From: Trogon surrucura | Lineage: Eukaryota > Chordata > Aves > Trogoniformes > Trogonidae | Direction of reading: 5' to 3' | DNA length: 64,000 nt | Assembly (NCBI GenBank): GCA_020746105.1 | Contig: CM036617.1 | Coordinates: 17,110,037 to 17,174,036, forward strand | Made by a program: the position numbers and the translations under genes | In this document: positions 32,555-46,039 of the stretch, piece after piece | How positions within the stretch are numbered: position 1 is the first letter of the stretch | Layout: each line of letters opens with the position of its first letter | Notes under the pieces: generated by a model | Told to the model about the DNA's origin: nothing | Database searches by the model: none | What the model saw: the letters and a program-made list of their open reading frames with translations, nothing else

Positions 32555-35505
32555 TTTTTGCTTTCATTAAAAGTTTTGTATTTCCCGTTGGCTACATGCT
32601 TTGATTTGCTCCACAGAATAGGTCAAAACATAAGCTCTTGCCAGCATAGGTGGCGAGACAGTGAACTGAGGTACTGGAATAGGAGACTGGATTATGATGA
32701 GACTTTCTTATGCCTGTACTGCTACTAAAACTTTTCTTCTAGAGAAATTCTTAACTGCAGACTCAGTTCTGCAAGTGGTCCCGACCTACCAAGAAATGAA
32801 GTGTTTTTTCAGTGTAAAGACCTAAATGAGAAGTCAAAGTAAATTTCTTTAAGATTATGGGATATGAAAAAGCTCCTTAAACCTTCTGCATTATTGTTAC
32901 TCAGGTCTCCATCTTGATTTTTCCAAATAAAATGTCCAGCATTCTTGAACTACGAGAAAATGTCCAGTTTTGATTTTTTTTAGTACTCTGGTCCTATAAA
33001 ATACCTGCTTCCTGAGACAAACTGCACCTCTTCTGTTGAGTTCCAGTCAAGAAAACATTGAAAAGGTGTTGACAGACCATCAGAGAAGGCTGTAATGGGT
33101 GAGGTAGTTTCTACACTCATAGATTACTTGAAACTGACATCACACCAAATAACTTTCTCTGTCTGTACAGAGAATATAGATTAAACTTGGGGTACTAGAA
33201 GATTCATGTCATTCAACAGTAACTGGAAACCATTTCCCTATTTTAAAACAGAAGTGTCTTGAAATGTTTTTCCTCACAGAATTCGCAAATACATATAATC
33301 CAAACTTTTGTCAATAAACCCATTATTACTTTATAGACAAGGACACATGAGACAACTCTTTAATTATTTTAATGCATTCAGTAGAACTCACACTATTAAA
33401 ATGATCAGGCTAATGTAAATAATATAGGAGTTTATCTGTAATTCTAATGCACTTCAGGTCTGGGGACCCAAGAGTGTGTTATTGCCACTTTTGAACAACA
33501 ATCGATCAGAGGTACATTTATAGTTTGAAATTGTTTCCATTCCAGCTTACTTTGATTTAACAATTTTATACATTTACGCTGTGTTATGCTGTGTTACATA
33601 AACTGACATAAAGATGTGTTAATAGAGTCTATTCCAATCTCTTAATTATCTACTTTTATTGTTAATCTCTGAAATCTGCATGAATTTATCTTGCAACATA
33701 TATTTGCAACTTTTGGTAGTGCCCTCAAAATCACTTCTGATTTATAAATGTTTTCAGCTAGAAAAAAAACCTTGATGATCTCTTTCCTTAAATCAAAGGG
33801 AAAAAAAAAAGGCTTCATTGAAAAAAAAAAAAAAAAAAGGCTTCATTAAAACAAAAGCAATCAAACATTTATGTCCTGGAGGACTCCTTTTTACAATATC
33901 CATAGCTTTTGGGACAATGCATTATACTCAGGTCCGTGACCATGGGTTTTAGTTTGAGAATGTTGTAACCTTGATCTCCCAGTTATGGTCTCCATGATAG
34001 ACCTTTATGCCACAAGAGAAACTGCGCTGTACAAACGACAGGGGTATACAGAGTGATGGCTACAGCTGATGAGGTATGACACCAGATCCCCACAAGACAG
34101 AGGTCTTATTCATATTCAACTTGTAATGTTTCTGCCTTGTGTAAGTATTTGTTGGATTTCTTCCCTTAGTCTCCAATCTCCATCATTAGAGAAGGAGGTA
34201 AAAGGCAATGCAAGAGATGCAGTAGTAGTAGTAGTACTGAAGGTGATTTTGACAGAAAGACCATGAAAGCTTAGCCAGTTAAGTGAGAATTTGTAAAAAA
34301 ATGATAAAATGAGAATTATCATACAAAGCTAAACTGGTTCTGGCAATACTTTTTCTTATACTTTCTACATTTTTCGGGTGTTTTTATGTGGCTTTAAGTT
34401 CTCTTCACTGGGCGCTACAACCACAGTAAGAGAAGATATCACTTGATGTCTTAGTACTTTCCAGCACAGTTCCTAACCCCCACCTTTACCATTCAGGGCC
34501 TTCACAATGATAAAGAAGAGAAAATCTTCATTTCTTTGTCTATTGCATCTCTTTTATTCTGCATTTTTCCACTTCCTCGTCTTCCTTATACCTACGTCAT
34601 TCTTGAACCTGCATACAGGATTCCCATGGATTTAGAACATGCAATAGAATAAAATCAAATGTCTTCTGTCAGCACTGTTGTGGAAGCTATATCTACAGGA
34701 AGGAAAGGTAAAAAAAATAATACTGGCAAGGGAATTTATAGATAGAGGAATATTTCTGAACTGAACCGAACCTTTCTTCTGTTTCAGACAAAAAAATCCT
34801 TTTACCTGTAAGAGTGCCAGCACTCTAGCCCAACTTAATGGGGCCAAAAATCAAAATGTTTGAAGGAGAGATAGAGGACAATTTTTTCTTGGATTTATTC
34901 CTCCCTCATTGAAATAGGATGACTCCTTCCTGACTGAATAAACTGCAGTACTTGAACATTTGCAGAACTACTAAAAACACTTTCCCAAGTGTAAGCCAGC
35001 ATCAAGGCATCATGTTTTTGAATTGGTTACAGTATCAAAGAGTTTCTCAACATGACTCTGTTATGCTATTTTCCAGATGGGATGGAGTTCTGTGAAATCT
35101 CTGTTCTTTTTGTGCTGTTAATCTTGCCTCATGACTCAGAGGCTGAAAGGGCTAAATAATGTTGATAATCCTCTACAGCCTCTTTTCAGTTTTAGCAATC
35201 CCCTTCCTCTAATGAAACATGTTATATACTTTGCAGGAGAGATCTCATGATTAATTTTAATACTAAGCCTTCAGTCTATGCTTACTGACATTGCAAGTCA
35301 TTTTTCTGATTTGTATCATAGAAAAGGATTTAGAACCCAGACTTTGCATACATTATATGATCTGTATATAATAAAAAGTATAATTTTCAGACTCCACAGA
35401 ATATTTTTCACGCAAGCCTAGCTGGTTTCTCTGTGAAGGACATAAGAAATTCACGACTCGGTCGTAGGCACCTACCTTTAGGTGACTATGTGTGAGCTTG
35501 CAAGC
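32555..35505. other. AT-rich non-coding DNA, nothing recognised
   Basis: Only small low-complexity runs were seen: two A-runs each followed by GGCTTCATT (33799-33850) and a short AGT run (about 34219-34238). Confidence 0.5.
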
Positions 35506-35510
35506 AGATC

Positions 35511-36062
35511 ACGGAACCACAGAATCAGAGAATTGATGGACTTGGAAGGGACCTTTAGAGATAATCTAGTCCAACCCCTCTACTAAAGCGGGATTGCCTA
35601 GAGCACATCACACAGGATTGCATCCAGGCAGAGGTGTCCAAAGACAGAGACTCGACTTCCCTGGACAGCCTGTTCCAGTGCTCCATCACTCTCACAGTAA
35701 GGAAAATCTCCTCATATTTAAATAAAACTTCCTGCGTTCCAGTTTGTGCCCATTGCCTCTTGTCCTATCATTAGGCACCACTGAAAAGTGTCTCACTGCA
35801 TCCTCCCTTCACCCACCCTTTAGATATTTATAGACTTTGAAGAGGTCTCTTCTCAGCCTTCTCTTCTCCAGGCTAAGTAACCCCAGATCTCTCAACCCAG
35901 TCCCCCAGTCATCTTTGCTGCCCTCCACTAGACTCTCTCCAGTAGTTCCCTGTCTTTCTTGAACTGGGGAGCCCAGAACTGGACACAGTATTCCAGATAT
36001 GGGCTCACCAGGGCAGAATAGAGTGGAAGGATGACTCCCCTTGACCTACTGGCCACGTTCTT
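35511..36062 (-). mobile_element. CR1 LINE 3' part, minus strand
   Basis: On the minus strand the ORF2 piece ([18 protein letters not shown], then [20 protein letters not shown]) leads into the C-terminal region and a 3' UTR ending at AGAATCAGAGAATTGATGG. Several frame breaks make it older than the copies at 6.5 and 21.8 kb. Similarity stops near 36062; the bases further right are not CR1. Confidence 0.9.
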
Positions 36063-36064
36063 CT

Positions 36065-38180
36065 TTGTGAACCCCACAAAGCTGTTCCTATAATCAACAA
36101 AGATCTTTCTAAACATAGTTGGTTGCTTCCGAGATACCAAAAGACAACCAAGATCTGTAGATGCTTGACAGATGGGATGCATAATGTGGTGCACAGCCTC
36201 AGAGACAGCAGCTGGACGTTAGTCAAGGTGCCTACACTGACTACGCTGAAGTGATTTCATTGAGGCCACAGACATCTAATAGGTGGGGCTTACATGTGAA
36301 CTCTTAAGATAACTTACTTAACTGGATTCTCAGTCTACCTTTGGCTCTGTTCAGCCATTTTAGTGCTGTTTCAGAGGGTCGATGTCTAGTTGCTGCTGAA
36401 GCAAGGCATGGATCATGCTGGTCTTGTGCCATATCTGCCAGCTCTTCACACAGGTCTCAGGTATCCTGGACGGATCTTGGGAACCTACACATGACAATGG
36501 AGTCAAGCCCATCATGTGTGTTCCTGGAAGTATCTGCGTACTGTGTGGATCTAGCCGCATTGCTCTAAAATTTGTAGAAGAAAAAAAGAAGAACGTCTGT
36601 TGCACTATTAAGGCTCATGCAGACAATAATTAAGCAAATGCTAAACTTCGTGTGTGTTACTTAAAAATTTAATTTACTGTCACTATGCATATACTGTTAC
36701 AGATTATAATACAAACCAGCTCTTCTAATTAATATGCTGAAAAGGTAATTATCTTTTGTGCGTTTTCTATGTGATCGACAGACACCAGTGGAGAAAGCAG
36801 GGTTTTCCTGTGCTCCTACTAGTGTGTGATGGCAGTAGGCATCCACTAACCTCTTGCTAAAGGCCATGAAAATACCCCACACTGAACATACACACGGACA
36901 GTCACATATGCACACACACATGTATGCATGCGCAAGTGCAATGCAGCTGGGAATGGATCAGACTTTTATTTTATTTCCCTAATTCAATGAAACTTTTATT
37001 TGTATCTTTTTTTTTTTCTAACTCAAAATGTGTAAAGGAGCAACTATGTAAACAGCAATCAGTGACAGAAGTAACTTTTATGACACATGGAACATGTCAA
37101 AGAGTAGCACACACTTTTAAAAGCATGTGCTAAATCAGAGAATTTGTTTTATCTTGAGTTCCTCCTCAGCAATATTAAAGAAAAAATCAGTTACCTTCTA
37201 GAAGCTCATTGAAATAATAACTTGCCTTTTTATCCTTTTTTTTTTTTTTTTAAAGAGATTAAGGCAGCAAAACATTAACTTTCCTCACTAGCTGGTGAGA
37301 GGCTCATAAAAAAGTCTAAATATCTATTGACCCTATGGTATCAGAGCTGCAAATAATCTGTACATAATAGAATTGCACAATAAAAACTATTTTTTAATGA
37401 AAAACCTTTTTATGTGTTCATAAATTATTCATATTAGTTTCTGCAACTTAGGACAACGAATATTCATATCTTCAGTAATGCTAACTCTGGACAAAGTGGA
37501 AACATCTATTTGGTTCCATAAAATACATGATCAAAAGGCATCTATCAGGTTACATTATCCAAAGGATTTTCTAACATCTTTTAGATCATGGAAGAAGTTC
37601 AGCCCTGTGGATGGATGAAGTCACATAAATAGGGGCTACGTAAGACCTAGACGAAACCTAAGGAAGAGAAGTATCATTCAAGAAAGCTGGACATCCATTT
37701 CCATTAAAGGGAAATTCAGCTAAACTAACAGATTTAGGACTTGTTCTCTATCATAAGGTAGGTGTCTGGCTTTCCTGTTTCCTCTTGCTAAAGACAAGTT
37801 GCTAAAATGAATGACTGAATTTCTCTCTCGAGGTGCTCAAAGACACCTTTTTCTGTTGCAGACATTGTCACTGCAAGGTAATATGACTTTGAGAGTGTCA
37901 GAGTGATCCGATATTTAATGAACATCAGTGCACCAAGAAGGGCTGGTCACCAAGTCCATAACTAGACTGAATGCCTGGGGCATCACATAGTGAGTCCCTG
38001 AGACCGGATACCCTCTCTTTATTGGCCCTATAGGGATCTCAGATGATACACAGGTCCACAAGATTTTATAAGCATGAGTATTTTTTCCCAGTGACCTTCC
38101 AGCTGGATGAGGCATGGGACTTAGATAGGGAATGTTCCTGAGCCTACTCCTACTGTAGCAGATCATTGATAACCCAACTG
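36065..38180. other. AT-rich non-coding DNA, nothing recognised
   Basis: Poly-T runs near 37006 and 37238 and short AC-rich stretches near 36890 only. Confidence 0.5.
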
Positions 38181-38185
38181 TTCAC

Positions 38186-38346
38186 AAAATCACAGAATCA
38201 GAGAATTGTTGGGGCTAGAAAAGACCTCTGAGATCAACAAGTCCAGCCTATGGCTCAACAGCATCGCAACGATTAGACCATGGCACTAAGTGCCACATCC
38301 AGCCTTTAACACCTCCAGGGATGGTGCCTCCACCATCTCCCTGGGG
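38186..38346 (-). mobile_element. CR1 LINE 3'-end fragment, minus strand
   Basis: Reverse complement of a CR1 end: AAATCACAGAATCAGAGAAT, GAAAAGACCTCTGAGATCA, the AAGTGCCACATCCAGCC block and CCACCATCTCCCTGGG, matching the LPREVVE end of ORF2. About 160 bp. Confidence 0.87.
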
Positions 38347-38751
38347 CTTTTGCACTGTTGTAGGCATAAGCAAGAAACTAAACTTTCCCAATCTATCAGC
38401 ATGGCATCATTCACAAGCAGATGGACCCCATTCTGTAAGGTACCAGATGTCACCATAGAAGCAATGAGCATGCCGTTGTCTATAAGATGGATCACTGACA
38501 ATGTCCCTTACTGTCTGGGAAGATTTGTATTTTTAGAACTTCGCAAGAGTACCGCATTCATTGAGGGGGTGTTTAAGCTTGTATTTTTATAAAGGGCACT
38601 TGTTTCTAATATTTGCTTTAGAAGGAAACAATCTACCACTCCTCTGCTTTTAGAAAATATGGGTAACTATTTACAGAATAGAGCTAATTTGCTATATGGA
38701 TTATATTGATTCTACACCTTTAAAAGGCTAGTTTAATTTGATGAGGGATAA

Positions 38752-39279
38752 ATCATAGAATCATAGAATCATAGAATGTTAGGGATTGGAAGGGACCTCG
38801 AAAGACCATCAAGTCCAATCCCCCTGCCAGAGCAGGAACGCCTAGATTATGCCACACAGGAACCTGTCCAGGCAGGTCTTGAATGTCTTCAGAGAAGGAG
38901 ACTCCACAGCCTCCCTGGGCAGCCTGTTCCAGTGTTCCGTCACCCTCACTGAGAAGAAGTTTCTTCTCGAGTTTAAGCGGAACCTCTTCTGTTCCAGTTT
39001 CAGCCCATTCCCCCTTGTCCTATCAGTGGTTGTCACCGAGAAGAGCCTGGCTCCATCCTCGTGACACTCACCCTTGATATATTTGTAAACATTAATGAGG
39101 TCACCCCTCAGCCTCCTCTTCTCCAAACTAAAGAGCCCCAGCTCCCTCAGTCTTTTCTCATAAGGGAGATGCTCCACTCCCTTAATCATCCTAGTTGCCC
39201 TGTGCTGGACTCTCTCCAGCAGTTCCCTGTCTTTCTTGAACTGAGGGGCCCAGAACTGGACACAGTATTCCAGATGGGG
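38752..39279 (-). mobile_element. CR1 LINE 3' part, young subfamily, minus strand
   Basis: ORF2 end is open on the minus strand from the truncated 5' end to 38842 ([35 protein letters not shown]), followed by the 3' UTR and ATTCTATG octamers. It is nearly identical by eye to 25130-25644, apart from the tail octamer (ATTCTATG here, ATTCTGTG there). It is 5'-truncated at the block CCATCTGGAATACTG. Confidence 0.95.
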
Positions 39280-39284
39280 TAATT

Positions 39285-42200
39285 AATTAGTGACTGATTC
39301 TATCCATAAAACTAAACAATTGGTTTCAGACCACCAGAGACTGCAGCCCTTTTGAAGGACCTATGCAGTATTTAAGTGCAAGTGTGCTGTTTAAACTCCC
39401 TGCAATTCAGGGCTGCCTGAATCCAAGTCTTGCAGTACAGTTATGCCTTCATTTTGCATGAAATGATTTCTAGGTGCTTAAGCTGGATCTCTCTTGCATG
39501 GTTAAAAGTGTAAGAAGTGTCTCAGTTCAAATACCTCTCACACCTTACCTTTACCAAAAACATAAAAGTCAGTGGAAAAATGCTCAGAAACTGAGACATC
39601 TCCTTCCCCCAAAATAGGGACACTATTGATGCAGGTTCCTTCTTTCATGTTTCTTCTCTCTCGTCTCACTCATGTGTGTCTCTGTGGAAGTCTGGCTTCA
39701 CTGAGGACAAAGAGTGACTCCATGTCCTGAGCTGAGAAGGAGACCATTTCAGGTGCTTGCCTGTGATTCTGCCCTAGACATGAGAAACAATTCTCAGACA
39801 ATGCTTCATCAAAAAAATGATGTATTTCTACAGAAGGTTTTGTTTCCATGAACCAGCAATTTCCAGGAAAAAAAAAATGTTTTTCTGAAAGATTCTTTTT
39901 TTACTCTAATAGCCATATTGTTTAAATTACAAAGCTACAGGCCAAATGCCTGACACAACAGGATTTATGTCTCAGTATACTCTCCAGCGTTTTGTCCAAT
40001 GTAGTGCTGGAAATCAGATTTCCCACAGATGCCTTTGAGATTACTCCTGCCTTGCAGACCTCACTCATTTACGGCTCCTCATTCAAGAATTTATCTTTTC
40101 TTAATTTCATCCTATTACTTGATTTGTAACCATTACATAGGTTAATAGCTAATGGTTAGAATGTCAGTGTAATAACATGCTGATAAGATTGACAGTATCG
40201 GGGCACATTAATCCTTTCTGAATGTCTTCCTCTACCCTTTGTGAAAATTAATTTATAGCTGATTGGGGATGTCAGGCTCAGCAGCAATGCCACACAGCTA
40301 CATCATGTTCTGACTCCTGGTTGGCTTGGCTTATTAAAACCTTTTAAAAACTTGGCATCAATCTGTAGTGGAGCTGTGAATCGCTCTGTTGTAGCAAAAC
40401 AATCTTTCTGTCAATTCTGTTGATTTTAAAATGAGACTGGTCTGATAGGACTTTTCATATATAGAGGTGCACAGCTGGTTCTGTTGCTTTCAAATGCATC
40501 CAAAAATATGCCCACTGGGGCTTCATGAGGCTGAAGGGAAAATGTTATCTTATGAAACGATTTTACCTTCTGAGGTGAGATGTATCAGCTCATACTGACA
40601 GCTTTGTAGAAAAAAAAAGGTAAAATAATCTGCAAAGACTTCCAGTGCATTCTTATTTAGTTACAGTAGAACTTAAATACTATGTCCTTTGGAAAAAAAA
40701 ATGAAAACAAACATAAAAAAATCAAAACCAAACCAAACATGAGTAAAGATTGAATTCATCTTGTTTACGAACCTTCAAAAGGAAATTGCTTTGGATTGAT
40801 AAAAGGAGCTCAACTAGTTTTTTTAGTTACTGCAAATGCTACTCTGCACGGATGACAGATGATGCCGGATCTGGTCCCTGCTGCATTAATTGCAGGATTA
40901 TGATTTAAGCACAGTAGGTTTATTTTCTTCTGTTGTGGTCACAGTGTAGGAAGAGGTTATTTTCCAAGGAACTAAATATATGTAAGAGTCTATATACTGG
41001 CATGAAGTTCATGGTAGGGTTGTTAAGGTTGTCTCTTGTACATCTTAATTTACTAATATCTCAGCTTTACCTAATGTATTCCAGATTCTCAGGATCAGAA
41101 TATTTGTTCAAGATTTGAGACCAGGGCCATGGCAGGCAGCTAAATGTTGAGTGAATATGAAAAGGGTATTAAAAACAAAAGTAAAAAGAAAAAAAAGCCC
41201 CTAACATTTCCTGAGCAGAAAGATTTGCTGTGATTCAGGCTGTGACTGTGTGACATGCCTAGTGGTTGTTCCACATATAGGAAGAGAGAAGATTATTTGA
41301 CCGAAGGTAGTACTTTTTCAGAGAGAAAGAGGAATCACTTATGTGATTCTTGATATTAACTGAAAGACCTTGGGCTCAAGTCACTGAAAGCCAAGCCCAT
41401 GTATATGTAGCCAAATACTCTCTGAGGAGTGAAATGCTTACCTTACCTTTACCTTACCTGTGCTTTCTCCACAACTGGTTTGCTGTTTTGAGTTGTCAGG
41501 GAATAGAACTGCATGTAGGATACACAGTGTAGGCACACTGTGGAATTATTTTTTTGTCTTCTTTATTCCCCTTGCTGTTTGAGGATAAAGATAGTTTCCA
41601 TGGATGACACAGAATCATAGTCTTTCTGTAGTCCCATCAAACAGAGAAGACAAATGAGGAAAGGTTTACCCCACCATTTAAAATCTTCTACACACACTGC
41701 TGTAGGTGATTGTTTTGGGTTTTTTTCCAAAATCATTGTAAAGAAGTTGGTAGACACATACGACTAATCTCTCTGGGGTCGTATCATTAATTTAGAGGCA
41801 AAATTAAACTTTTGTTTCATTAGTGTTTCTGTGGGAACCCTTAACTTGATGGATAGCTAATATAATTCTCCGCTTTGTCACACATGCCAATAAAGTATGA
41901 GCACACAGTTTTCAGAGTACCCACAGGGTCACTGATACACTCTAATATATATAAGAGATTTTTTCAGAAGATGTATTTATTCCAAGGATGATGGAGGGAA
42001 GGACATCTGTTACTGTTTGTATTCTTAAAAATAATATATGTCCTTTAGGACATTGCAGAAATTTTGGTAAACATTATGTTATAACTTAGGGAATGTGCAG
42101 GTTATCAAGACAAGCTTGAATTCTGCCTCACAACTAGTGCCCACATCCAAGGGTTTATCTTACACATACTTTGAGCATTTTCCCCTGAAGGAGGAGATTC

Positions 42201-43840
42201 TCATTGTCTAACTCCTACAGGATGAATGGCTTATTGTGGTACGTGTTGACAGATCCTTTATTCAGCCTCTTATCTGCAGCAGTACAAGAAATATTTTGAA
42301 GTCTAATACGGAGGTGACAGGTAGACACTAATGAACTTATATGCCACTGTTTCAGAGAAGCATGACACCTTACAGATTACTTGCTTTTCATGGGAAGGTC
42401 TTCATAAAGCCAGAACCAGCCCAGCTTACCTTTCTCTTATATAGGTTTTGCCTTCCTCCTTGGCCTTCCAGAGACATTTATTCCTCAGGATGATGTTACC
42501 AGCTCTCCTATTGCATTGGGAAACAAAGGAGGCTGTACAGCTGGGAAAGGAAAAATAGACTTTGGAAAGGACTCACCTAGAAGAGACTGGAGTGGAAAGC
42601 CAATTTCCAGACACTTTGGCACCCTGGCTTGCACAGAACAACAAATTTCCTCTTGTTCTTGGAGCTCTCATTTTTGGTGTTGCAGGGCAGATTTAACAGA
42701 CTGAGGAGTTTCCTTTTTGTGCACATGACAGATGGTAGTGGCACACAGGTTGTAATGGAATAAAGACATGACAAATGAGACAGCTAACTTCGTTCTCTAC
42801 AACTCTTCTTAGCATGTAAAAGGCAAACCAATTCAGAGAGTGAATGTAATGCAGTTCCTAATGTATCAGTAGAGAAAGTTCATAATAAAGCTATGGATCT
42901 GACTCGAAAGGGGCAATTACACTTAACAGTAAGTTCTGAGTTTTCAGAATAAAAGGAATAATGCTGATGAACTAAAACTGTCTACCTTTTTGTTTAATCT
43001 TCATTTGTCTATGTATCTGTTACCTTAGTGATAGCCTTTGAATTAATAAACCAGTTTCAAACAAAATTAACAGAAGAGTTAAAGTAACAAAACTGTAACA
43101 GCTTTACATTGAGCTGGATAATGGAAAGAGTCCTTGCAGGTGAGAACAGTTAGTACATAATTTTTCATCTCTTTTGAAAGTTCAGAGGTCAAATCACTTT
43201 ACACCTACTGCAGGCAGCACTTGTATGCATTTAAACCGGTAAAACCATCTTTTGCCTTTTGTTTCACCACAGAGACAGGAGGCGAAAGATCAGGGAACAT
43301 AAGACACAAGCTCATAGCAACCCTGGCTACATCAGTTTCCAGTTCATGGAACAATTTATTTCCTTTACAGAAAAAGGAGAAATTAAACCCTCCAGTTTTG
43401 GAATGCACAAACACCTACGTGTTTCAGAAGTAAGTATAGAATAAGAGATGTACTAGATGAGATCAAATGTCCAATTAGGACTGGCGAGATCAGCACTCTG
43501 TTTCCAGCAGAGACTAGGGGCAAATGTTTTAGGTGTAGAAACCTACTTATTAAAGATGTGTAAGGACTAACAAACCATTTTTTACAGGATACATCCTTCT
43601 TATTTTTCTCTAAATAATTTTACACAGTTCACCATTGTGTCATCTTAGCGAGTTAGCATTTAAATCACAAAAAACCAATGTTTTTCTTTCAGAATGAGGC
43701 ATATTTCTTTCGTCAGTGCTTGTAGAGAGAAGCAGATTTTTTAATTAATTATTTACAAACCATTTATGAGCCAGGATTTGTTAGTCTTAAATGATGAGAA
43801 AATGCTGTTAAACAACTTCTAAATACTTCTGGTATTTTTC
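39285..43840. other. AT-rich non-coding DNA, nothing recognised
   Basis: No gene or known repeat. A short ACCTTACCTTT run lies near 41440-41460. Confidence 0.5.
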
Positions 43841-43844
43841 ACAG

Positions 43845-43849
43845 GATGG
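43845..43849. repeat. Target-site duplication, left copy (GATGG)
   Basis: Exact match to GATGG at 44717-44721 across the LTR. Confidence 0.85.
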
Positions 43850-44716
43850 TTTCACGTCCTGCCCAGGAGAGGGGGACAAGTGACTTAGATGCGTAATTCC
43901 TCAACGGAGTAGACAATGGTGAGACAAATCTCAAGGTCCATACACAAACATTTATTAATGTCTCACAGTGTATATATCAGACTTCTGATAATTGGTTAAG
44001 TTACAAGACACATTAGGGCAGGCAATATACTATGGATTAATGAGAATCAGGAAAAGACTAGGTATCACACACCAGCAGCTTAATGATAGCAAGGAAAAAG
44101 GACATACAACAACTTAAAACAGGTGGTATTATACTTAACGATTACAAAAAGGAAACTAACTATAAACTAAGTAAACAGTACGATAGGCCTTGCATTACTT
44201 AGAGAGAAAAGGGGACAGGGAAAGAGAGAGAGAAAAAACAGAGGGGGAGAGAGATAGAGATCACCAGTCCAGGTTTCTGCATTCATCTCGCCAATGGGGG
44301 TTAAAGGATGGCGTCATCTTTACTTCACCTCCTTCACTTCTTCTTGTTGTCTTTGTCTACATACTTCTGTGTCTTGCTTCTTCTCTGTCTACTGTCTAAC
44401 TTTTTGCTTTACCCCACCTCAAGTTATACACACTTTTCTACACACAGATGTGCAGTAGGGGATTAAGGTACTTCATTGTTTTTCGTAATCTTCATTAGCA
44501 TATATATGATTGTCCTATCATCTTGGTAGATGGGCTATAAGACAAGGCCATCCTGCCTTCGCAGAATTCCTTTCCTCATACATATTTGGGCCAAGGCTGT
44601 TTGAGGCATCTGTTTCCTGTTTATCTCTTTACCACATTCCATTTGGCATTTCTGTTTGCCACACAACTGGTCTTGTTTTTGTCCAAGAAATGTTTAAGGC
44701 ATGTCTGTCCACTACA
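43850..44716 (-). mobile_element. Solo LTR of ERV family 2, minus orientation
   Basis: An 867-bp inverted relative of the LTR at 10934-11874. On the minus strand it starts TGTAGTGGACAGACATGCC, has a TATA-like TATAAC (about 44428-44423) and AATAAA (43956-43951) about 100 bases before its 3' end. Exact 5-bp duplications flank it. The terminal dinucleotide at 43850-43851 reads AA on the minus strand instead of CA, a point change at the LTR end. No viral genes adjoin it. Confidence 0.9.
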
Positions 44717-44721
44717 GATGG
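44717..44721. repeat. Target-site duplication, right copy (GATGG)
   Basis: Exact match to 43845-43849. Confidence 0.85.
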
Positions 44722-45300
44722 ATAGTACAGATGGACCCATGCAAGGTGCTTTGTTTCCTATAATGCCCTGCAGTTCTTAAGAATTTGTTCTAACTTCAGA
44801 ATGAGAAGATCAGGGAGTCATTGAAAAAGACGCAGGTGTGTTTTTTTTTTCACTTCTCACCTTATTTGTACATGTACTGATTGGCAGAATATATCTGGAA
44901 AACCGAAAATAAACAATATAAACTTAAAAAGGCAAAAAAACTGGTTTTAAGTTCAGGATGGATTGCACCCTAACAAAATGTACCAAAAGCCTTTCCTCTT
45001 GAGCCACCATTATGTTCCAAATGTGCACTAAGTGTATGCAAAAAGTTATTATTCCCTGTAGTGAGGAGATAGCCTGCAAAACATATATCACTATCTGAAC
45101 TCCATCTGCACACTCTGCAAATCTCAAAGGTGTTTTTCAGAGGCACCAAGGCAGCATGGAGGAAATGCTCTGACACAACATAAGGAGCTGTGTCTGATCA
45201 TTGCTTCTAAACATTGTCATGTGTGTGTCCAAACAAACAAACTTATTCATTTTAAGTATACATTCATATCCAGGTATCCACTGGAAAATTGACCAACATT
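44722..45300. other. AT-rich non-coding DNA, nothing recognised
   Basis: Nothing could be supported. Confidence 0.5.
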
Positions 45301-45305
45301 TAGAT

Positions 45306-45504
45306 TCATAGAATCATAGAGTCATAGAATGGCCTGGGCTGGAAGGGACCTCAGAGATCATTTTAATCCAACCTCCCTGTTGTGAGCAGGGACGCCACCT
45401 CTCGACTAGGTCAGGCAACACACGTGAGAACCGAACGGGAATCGAACCCGCGACCTTGGTGTTTCAAGAAGCACCATGCTCAACCCACTGAGCTAAACCG
45501 GCCC
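45306..45504 (-). mobile_element. tRNA-Ile-type SINE with CR1-like tail
   Basis: On the minus strand 45503-45427 resembles tRNA-Ile: GGCCGGTTTAGCTCAGTGGG at the start (A box 45495-45484), then GGTCGCGGGTTCGATTCC (B box 45448-45438). Both RNA polymerase III boxes look intact. The anticodon arm and acceptor end are changed, so it is not a tRNA gene. The next about 120 bases, to 45306, are a CR1-type 3' tail (CAGGGACGTCCCTGCTC-like block, GGTCCCTTCCAGCC, ATTCTATGACTCTATG). A tRNA-Ile head on a CR1 tail is the design of TguSINE1 of songbirds; whether this is that family is inference. Confidence 0.82.
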
Positions 45505-45507
45505 TCA

Positions 45508-46035
45508 TTCATAGAGTCATTGAAAAACTTACACTGGAAGTAACATCTGCATCCTCTAAACTCCTGTTCAAAGTCAGACTTGTTTCAAAATTAGATAAGG
45601 TTGATAAGGCCTTGGGCAAGTTTTGAACATCTCCAAGGGTGGAGATTCTCAAATGTCTCCTGGAAGCCTGTTCTAGTGTATAACCTCTTCCATTGTGAAT
45701 TCTTTTTTCATTAGTCCAATTTTTATTGCTATAACATCTAAGAGTTACCTCTTGCCCTTTTGCTGAGCCCTACCTAAAAATCTGGCCCTGTCTTCTCCAT
45801 AGCTCCCCTTTTAGGCACTGGAAAACTGCTGTTAGATTCCTCCTCGTGCAATGCTTCTTTGGGTTTTGTAGATTCAGTTTCCACAGCACCTCTTTGTTAC
45901 GTGGAAACAAGGGTCTCCAGGTCTCAAGATAACTCCCTGCTTTGTTAATCCTTCTTCTGTAGTGGGACATAAAACTGGACATAATACTCCAGATGTAGTC
46001 TCAGAAATGCCAGAGGGGATAGTCTTCACTGCTGG
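45508..46035 (-). mobile_element. Old CR1 3' part next to the SINE
   Basis: Strongly decayed but recognisable on the minus strand. Plus-strand landmarks are TCATAGAGTCATTGAAAAA, CAAAATTAGATAAGGTTG, TTTTGAACATCTCCAAGG, GGCACTGGAAAACTGC and ACTGGACATAATACTCCAGA, all CR1 3'-end blocks in the expected order. The right edge is approximate. Confidence 0.78.
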
Positions 46036-46039
46036 TGGG

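Noticed and set aside
32245-32604. Open frames over the pentanucleotide array on both strands (Arg-Gly-Glu repeats, Leu-Ser-Pro repeats)
   Set aside because: They are produced by the CTCTC repeat, which is open in several frames; there is no coding evidence outside it.
45427-45503. A functional tRNA-Ile gene
   Set aside because: The acceptor stem does not close, the anticodon arm is altered, and a CR1-type tail follows directly, so it is a SINE head.
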